From positions 1 through 27,953 of IMG/VR virus record IMGVR_UViG_3300034789_000697: a stretch of 27,953 bases of DNA, one strand, 5' to 3'. The notes under the pieces are model-generated. The model made no database searches. It saw only the letters and a program-made list of their open reading frames with translations, and was not told the origin of the DNA. Each line of letters opens with the position of its first letter. Positions within the stretch are counted from its first letter, which is position 1. This stretch comes from a virus. Both the position numbers and the translations under genes were made by a program. Below, one piece after another: positions 25,401 through 27,953 of this stretch.

Positions 25401-25992
25401 TACGTTTACATTAAATATCACAGTTGCTATCTTAAACTTCCTGTATCAAGGTCGTCACTTTCAGAGATTCTGGGTACTTGAGGAGATAGCACGGGCACCA
25501 TACTTTGCTTTTTTAAGTGTGCTTCACTTACGTGAATCATTAGGTTTGCGTGGACAGTGGCACATTTATTTGATGAAACAGCACTTCGAGCAATCGGTCA
25601 ATGAAACAGAACATCTGGAAATCATGGAATCTAGGGGCGGTAATGCTTATTGGATTGATCGCTTTTTTGCCAGACACCTCGTACTTGTCTATTATTGGAT
25701 CAACGTGGTTTATTATTGGTTATCTCCTCGCGCTGCTTACCATCTCTCCTACGAAATAGAACTTCATGCTATGGAAACCTATGCAAAGTATCTTGCAGAG
25801 ATTGATGGATCTGATATAGATATATGCAGTGTGATGAATGATGAATTGCATCACGCTCAAGAATTGTATGAGGCAATGAATATCATTGATCCTGATCATT
25901 TAACAGTAAGAGAGGAAAATCGCAAACCATTTCCACCGGATATAAGTGATTTAAGTTCAGTAAAATTAGTATCATCAGTAGAACAACAATGA
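25387..25992 (+). CDS. Plastoquinol terminal oxidase (PTOX, alternative oxidase family)
   Basis: A 201-residue diiron oxidase that oxidises plastoquinol with oxygen at the thylakoid membrane. The start at ATG 25387 has GAGGA six bases upstream. Ligands fit the family: E32 or E33 in LEEIARAPYF, E73-x-x-H76 in NETEHLEIM, a glutamate in SYEIELHAMETY, and E153-x-x-H156 in DELHHAQEL. It is shorter than plant PTOX, lacking the transit peptide as expected. In cyanophages it is viewed as an electron safety valve when carbon fixation is shut down. Coupled to gnd by ATGA. Confidence 0.93.
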   Translation: MKKLNTFTLNITVAILNFLYQGRHFQRFWVLEEIARAPYFAFLSVLHLRESLGLRGQWHIYLMKQHFEQSVNETEHLEIMESRGGNAYWIDRFFARHLVLVYYWINVVYYWLSPRAAYHLSYEIELHAMETYAKYLAEIDGSDIDICSVMNDELHHAQELYEAMNIIDPDHLTVREENRKPFPPDISDLSSVKLVSSVEQQ

Positions 25993-27035
25993 AAGTAGGA
26001 ATTATTGGTTTAGGTAGAATGGGTGAGGGTATGTCCCGCCGTATGATGAAAGAAGGTATTGAAGTTTGGGGTTATAGACGAAATTATGAAAAAGCACAAG
26101 AGGCATTTGAAAAGGGATACGTAAGTGGAGTTGCTACCACTTTAGAAAATCTTGTTCAGATAGTTAAAACAGATGGAAAGATGTATACCAGTGGTGGTGA
26201 AGTTCCTGGTATTTTTCAACTTGTTATTCCTGCAGAATTAGTAGAGGACACATTAAATGAGTTACTACCATTACTTGGCAACGGGGATATTATTATTGAT
26301 CATGGCAATAGCAACTTTAAGGATTCTAGACGGAGAGCAGAAAGGCTTGCTAAGTTGGGTATCCAATATCTTGACTGCGGTACTAGTGGTGGAGTTTACG
26401 GTCTGGAGCGTGGATACTGTCTTATGGTTGGTGGTGCAACTGGAGCAGTATCTGTCTGTGCCCCCATTTTCAGGGCACTTGCACCTGGTATTACCGCTGC
26501 AACCCGCACAGACCCCCGCACTAGGGCAACCAGTGCTGAGTATGGTTGGTTACACTGCGGAGGTCCTGGAGCAGGTCATTTCGTAAAAATGGTTCACAAC
26601 GGAGTCGAATATGGAATCATGCAAGCGTATGCAGAAGGGTTTAATATTCTCCATCATGGTAATCTTGGTTCCAAATATGTTAAGGAAGGGGATGCTGAGG
26701 TTGCTCCGATGGAAAATCCAGCAGACTATCAATATGATGTTGATGTTGTTGAAGTTGCTGAGCTCTGGCGTCGTGGTTCTGTTGTTGGTAGCTGGTTACT
26801 TGACCTTACCGCTGATGTATTACGGCATGACCATGACCTTAGCAAGTTCGATGGGGGAGTATCAGACTCTGGTGAGGGTCGTTGGACTCTCCACGCTGCT
26901 GTGGATCTTGGTGTACCCACACCTGTTATCTCTGCCGCACTATTTGAACGGTTTAATTCTCGCAGACTGGGGGAGTTTGGAAACAAAATCTTGAACGGAA
27001 TGCGTTACATGTTCGGAGGTCATCATGTTCGCTAA
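25989..27035 (+). CDS. gnd: 6-phosphogluconate dehydrogenase, decarboxylating (short GndA type)
   Basis: A 348-residue enzyme converting 6-phosphogluconate to ribulose 5-phosphate with reduction of NAD(P). GLGRMGEGMSRRM is the nucleotide-binding loop. IIIDHGNSNFKDS and YLDCGTSGGVYGLERG are substrate-binding motifs. GHFVKMVHNGVEYG holds the catalytic Lys and the HN pair. The cyanobacterial host enzyme is about 470 residues long, so this short form with an insert near residues 170-192 (ITAATRTDPRTRATSAEYG) points to a non-cyanobacterial source. Arg in the Rossmann YRRN region could favour NADP, but cofactor choice is not certain. Overlaps the next gene. Confidence 0.95.
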   Translation: MKVGIIGLGRMGEGMSRRMMKEGIEVWGYRRNYEKAQEAFEKGYVSGVATTLENLVQIVKTDGKMYTSGGEVPGIFQLVIPAELVEDTLNELLPLLGNGDIIIDHGNSNFKDSRRRAERLAKLGIQYLDCGTSGGVYGLERGYCLMVGGATGAVSVCAPIFRALAPGITAATRTDPRTRATSAEYGWLHCGGPGAGHFVKMVHNGVEYGIMQAYAEGFNILHHGNLGSKYVKEGDAEVAPMENPADYQYDVDVVEVAELWRRGSVVGSWLLDLTADVLRHDHDLSKFDGGVSDSGEGRWTLHAAVDLGVPTPVISAALFERFNSRRLGEFGNKILNGMRYMFGGHHVR

Positions 27036-27153
27036 TGTACTTCTTTGGATAGCAGTTCCCTTTGTATGCACAACTGTATTCTTTGGGTTCTTCAAAGGAG
27101 AAAATGTCTATTATGAATCAGATAAGTATGACGGAAATGGAACCGCACACTAG
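27025..27153 (+). CDS. Small single-TM protein between gnd and zwf (42 aa)
   Basis: ATG 27025 has GGAGG five bases upstream, a better site than zwf itself. Residues 4-24 are a transmembrane helix (NVLLWIAVPFVCTTVFFGFF) and the tail is polar (YYESDKYDGNGTAH). It overlaps gnd by eleven bases and zwf by fifty in a different frame. The good ribosome site and clear membrane design argue that it is real. A link to a photosynthetic or PTOX complex is only a guess. Confidence 0.7.
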   Translation: MFANVLLWIAVPFVCTTVFFGFFKGENVYYESDKYDGNGTAH

Positions 27154-27953
27154 TGGAATAGTGATCTTCGGAGCAACGGGAGACCTTTGTAAGAAGAAAC
27201 TAATACCAGCACTTTACAATCTTTGGAAGAAAGATTTACTTCCAGAAAATTTTTTAATTACTGGTTCTGCTAGAAGAGAACCAACACCAGAGCAGTGGAA
27301 ACAAAGTTTGGGTGATTATCCATCCGAATTCTTGTGGCATTTAGATTATGTTTCTACAGATCTTTCAATGCCAAACACTCTGATGCATTTGCCAAATGAT
27401 CTGGAAGACACGACTTATTTCTTATCTGTCCCACCAGAAAGGTATGAAAATGCAATCATCAATCTTAAAGAAGCTGGTTTCTTGGATGACCCTGAGCACT
27501 CCCGAGTGGTTATCGAGAAACCCTTTGGGCACAATTATAAATCTGCTGATCATTTACAGTCAGTGGTGGAGCGACATCTACGCGAAAAGCAAGTCTATCG
27601 CATTGATCATTATCTCGGCAAAGATACTGTTAATAACATCCTTGCCACCCGCTTTAGCAATATTTTATTGGAACCACTTTGGAATAGGCAGTACATAGAA
27701 GAAGTGCAAATCTTTGCAACTGAAAAAATCAGTTGTGATGGTCGATCACAATACTATGAGACTGCTGGTGCAGTTCGTGATATGTTGCAGAACCATATTC
27801 TTCAGGTTCTTGCACTAATCGCTATGGAACCACCTTGCAAAATGGATGCAAGAGAAGTTCGTCGTGAAAAGACAAAAGTTCTTGCTGCTACTCGTTTAGG
27901 GGAGGATACGATCTTTGGACAATACGAACAATACCGCACTGAAGAGGGTGTTG
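27104..27953 (+). CDS. zwf: Glucose-6-phosphate dehydrogenase (3' end cut by window)
   Basis: The first 283 residues of an enzyme normally about 490-510 long; it oxidises glucose 6-phosphate, making NADPH. IVIFGATGDLCKKKLIPALY is the nucleotide-binding motif. VVIEKPFGHN and YRIDHYLGKDTVNNI are the signature, with the catalytic Asp-His pair. The ATG at 27104 follows AGGAG by three bases; ATG 27113 is an alternative. The gene is read in the same operon as PTOX and gnd, so together with gnd it forms the oxidative pentose phosphate branch. The frame is open to the window edge. Confidence 0.94.
   Translation, partial: MSIMNQISMTEMEPHTSGIVIFGATGDLCKKKLIPALYNLWKKDLLPENFLITGSARREPTPEQWKQSLGDYPSEFLWHLDYVSTDLSMPNTLMHLPNDLEDTTYFLSVPPERYENAIINLKEAGFLDDPEHSRVVIEKPFGHNYKSADHLQSVVERHLREKQVYRIDHYLGKDTVNNILATRFSNILLEPLWNRQYIEEVQIFATEKISCDGRSQYYETAGAVRDMLQNHILQVLALIAMEPPCKMDAREVRREKTKVLAATRLGEDTIFGQYEQYRTEEGV

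Noticed and set aside
26550-26986. Minus-strand open frames within gnd
   Set aside because: They are antisense shadows of a well-supported enzyme gene with no start signals.

Overview
The window reads as part of the genome of a T4-like marine cyanomyovirus infecting Synechococcus or Prochlorococcus. This rests on tightly packed, mostly plus-strand genes with ATGA/TAATG overlaps; T4-type late promoters (TATAAATA and variants); a T4-style primase followed by class Ia ribonucleotide reductase subunits; six tRNA genes without encoded CCA; and a photosynthesis/carbon-metabolism cassette (plastoquinol terminal oxidase, 6-phosphogluconate dehydrogenase, glucose-6-phosphate dehydrogenase). No integrase, IS element or CRISPR array was seen.

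Layout. 1-150: the 3' end of an unknown gene running into tRNA-Ala. 150-3450: late genes, including a nucleotidyltransferase of the NMN adenylyltransferase type and proteins with N-termini resembling the T4 capsid-targeting sequence. 3490-5020: small conserved-looking phage proteins of unknown role. 5028-9558: primase, nrdA, nrdB. 9573-13723: four large or basic late proteins, probably virion or internal proteins. 13737-14453: two paralogous minus-strand proteins, each with its own late promoter. 14490-19311: a GIY-YIG nuclease, a secreted HExxH peptidase, a two-TM holin-like protein, several small membrane proteins, a thermonuclease and a proline-rich protein. 19312-20969: three minus-strand genes with signal peptides. 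21005-22435: a 2OG-Fe(II) oxygenase, an acidic protein and a SleB-type cell-wall hydrolase. 22444-23270: tRNA-Arg, Asn, Thr and Gly with a 56-residue ORF and a highly structured non-coding spacer. 23280-24849: a porin-like protein behind a structured late leader, small proteins, tRNA-Val and a zinc-ribbon protein. 24886-27953: a coupled metabolic operon ending in zwf, which is cut by the window edge.

How the genes fit together. NrdA/NrdB and the primase serve phage DNA synthesis. G6PDH and 6PGDH would supply NADPH and pentose phosphate for reductase substrates, while PTOX would relieve the plastoquinone pool; this is the accepted picture for cyanophage host-derived genes. The SleB-like hydrolase and holin-like protein are lysis candidates.

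Most noteworthy: (i) several late proteins share the pattern M-K-[ST]-[FY]-x-x-F-x-x-[EQ], followed by [IL]-x-E/[GAS] sites as cut by the T4 prohead protease. This predicts a set of capsid-packaged, possibly ejected proteins that includes the NMNAT-like enzyme. (ii) Two tRNA genes supply the stop codon of the upstream gene from nucleotides U8-A9-G10 and have a late promoter at their 3' ends. (iii) A structured RNA candidate of about 200 nt lies in the tRNA cluster. (iv) A porin-like gene has three hairpins in its leader, the first at the predicted 5' end. (v) Early-type promoters are placed so that transcripts would be leaderless or nearly so.
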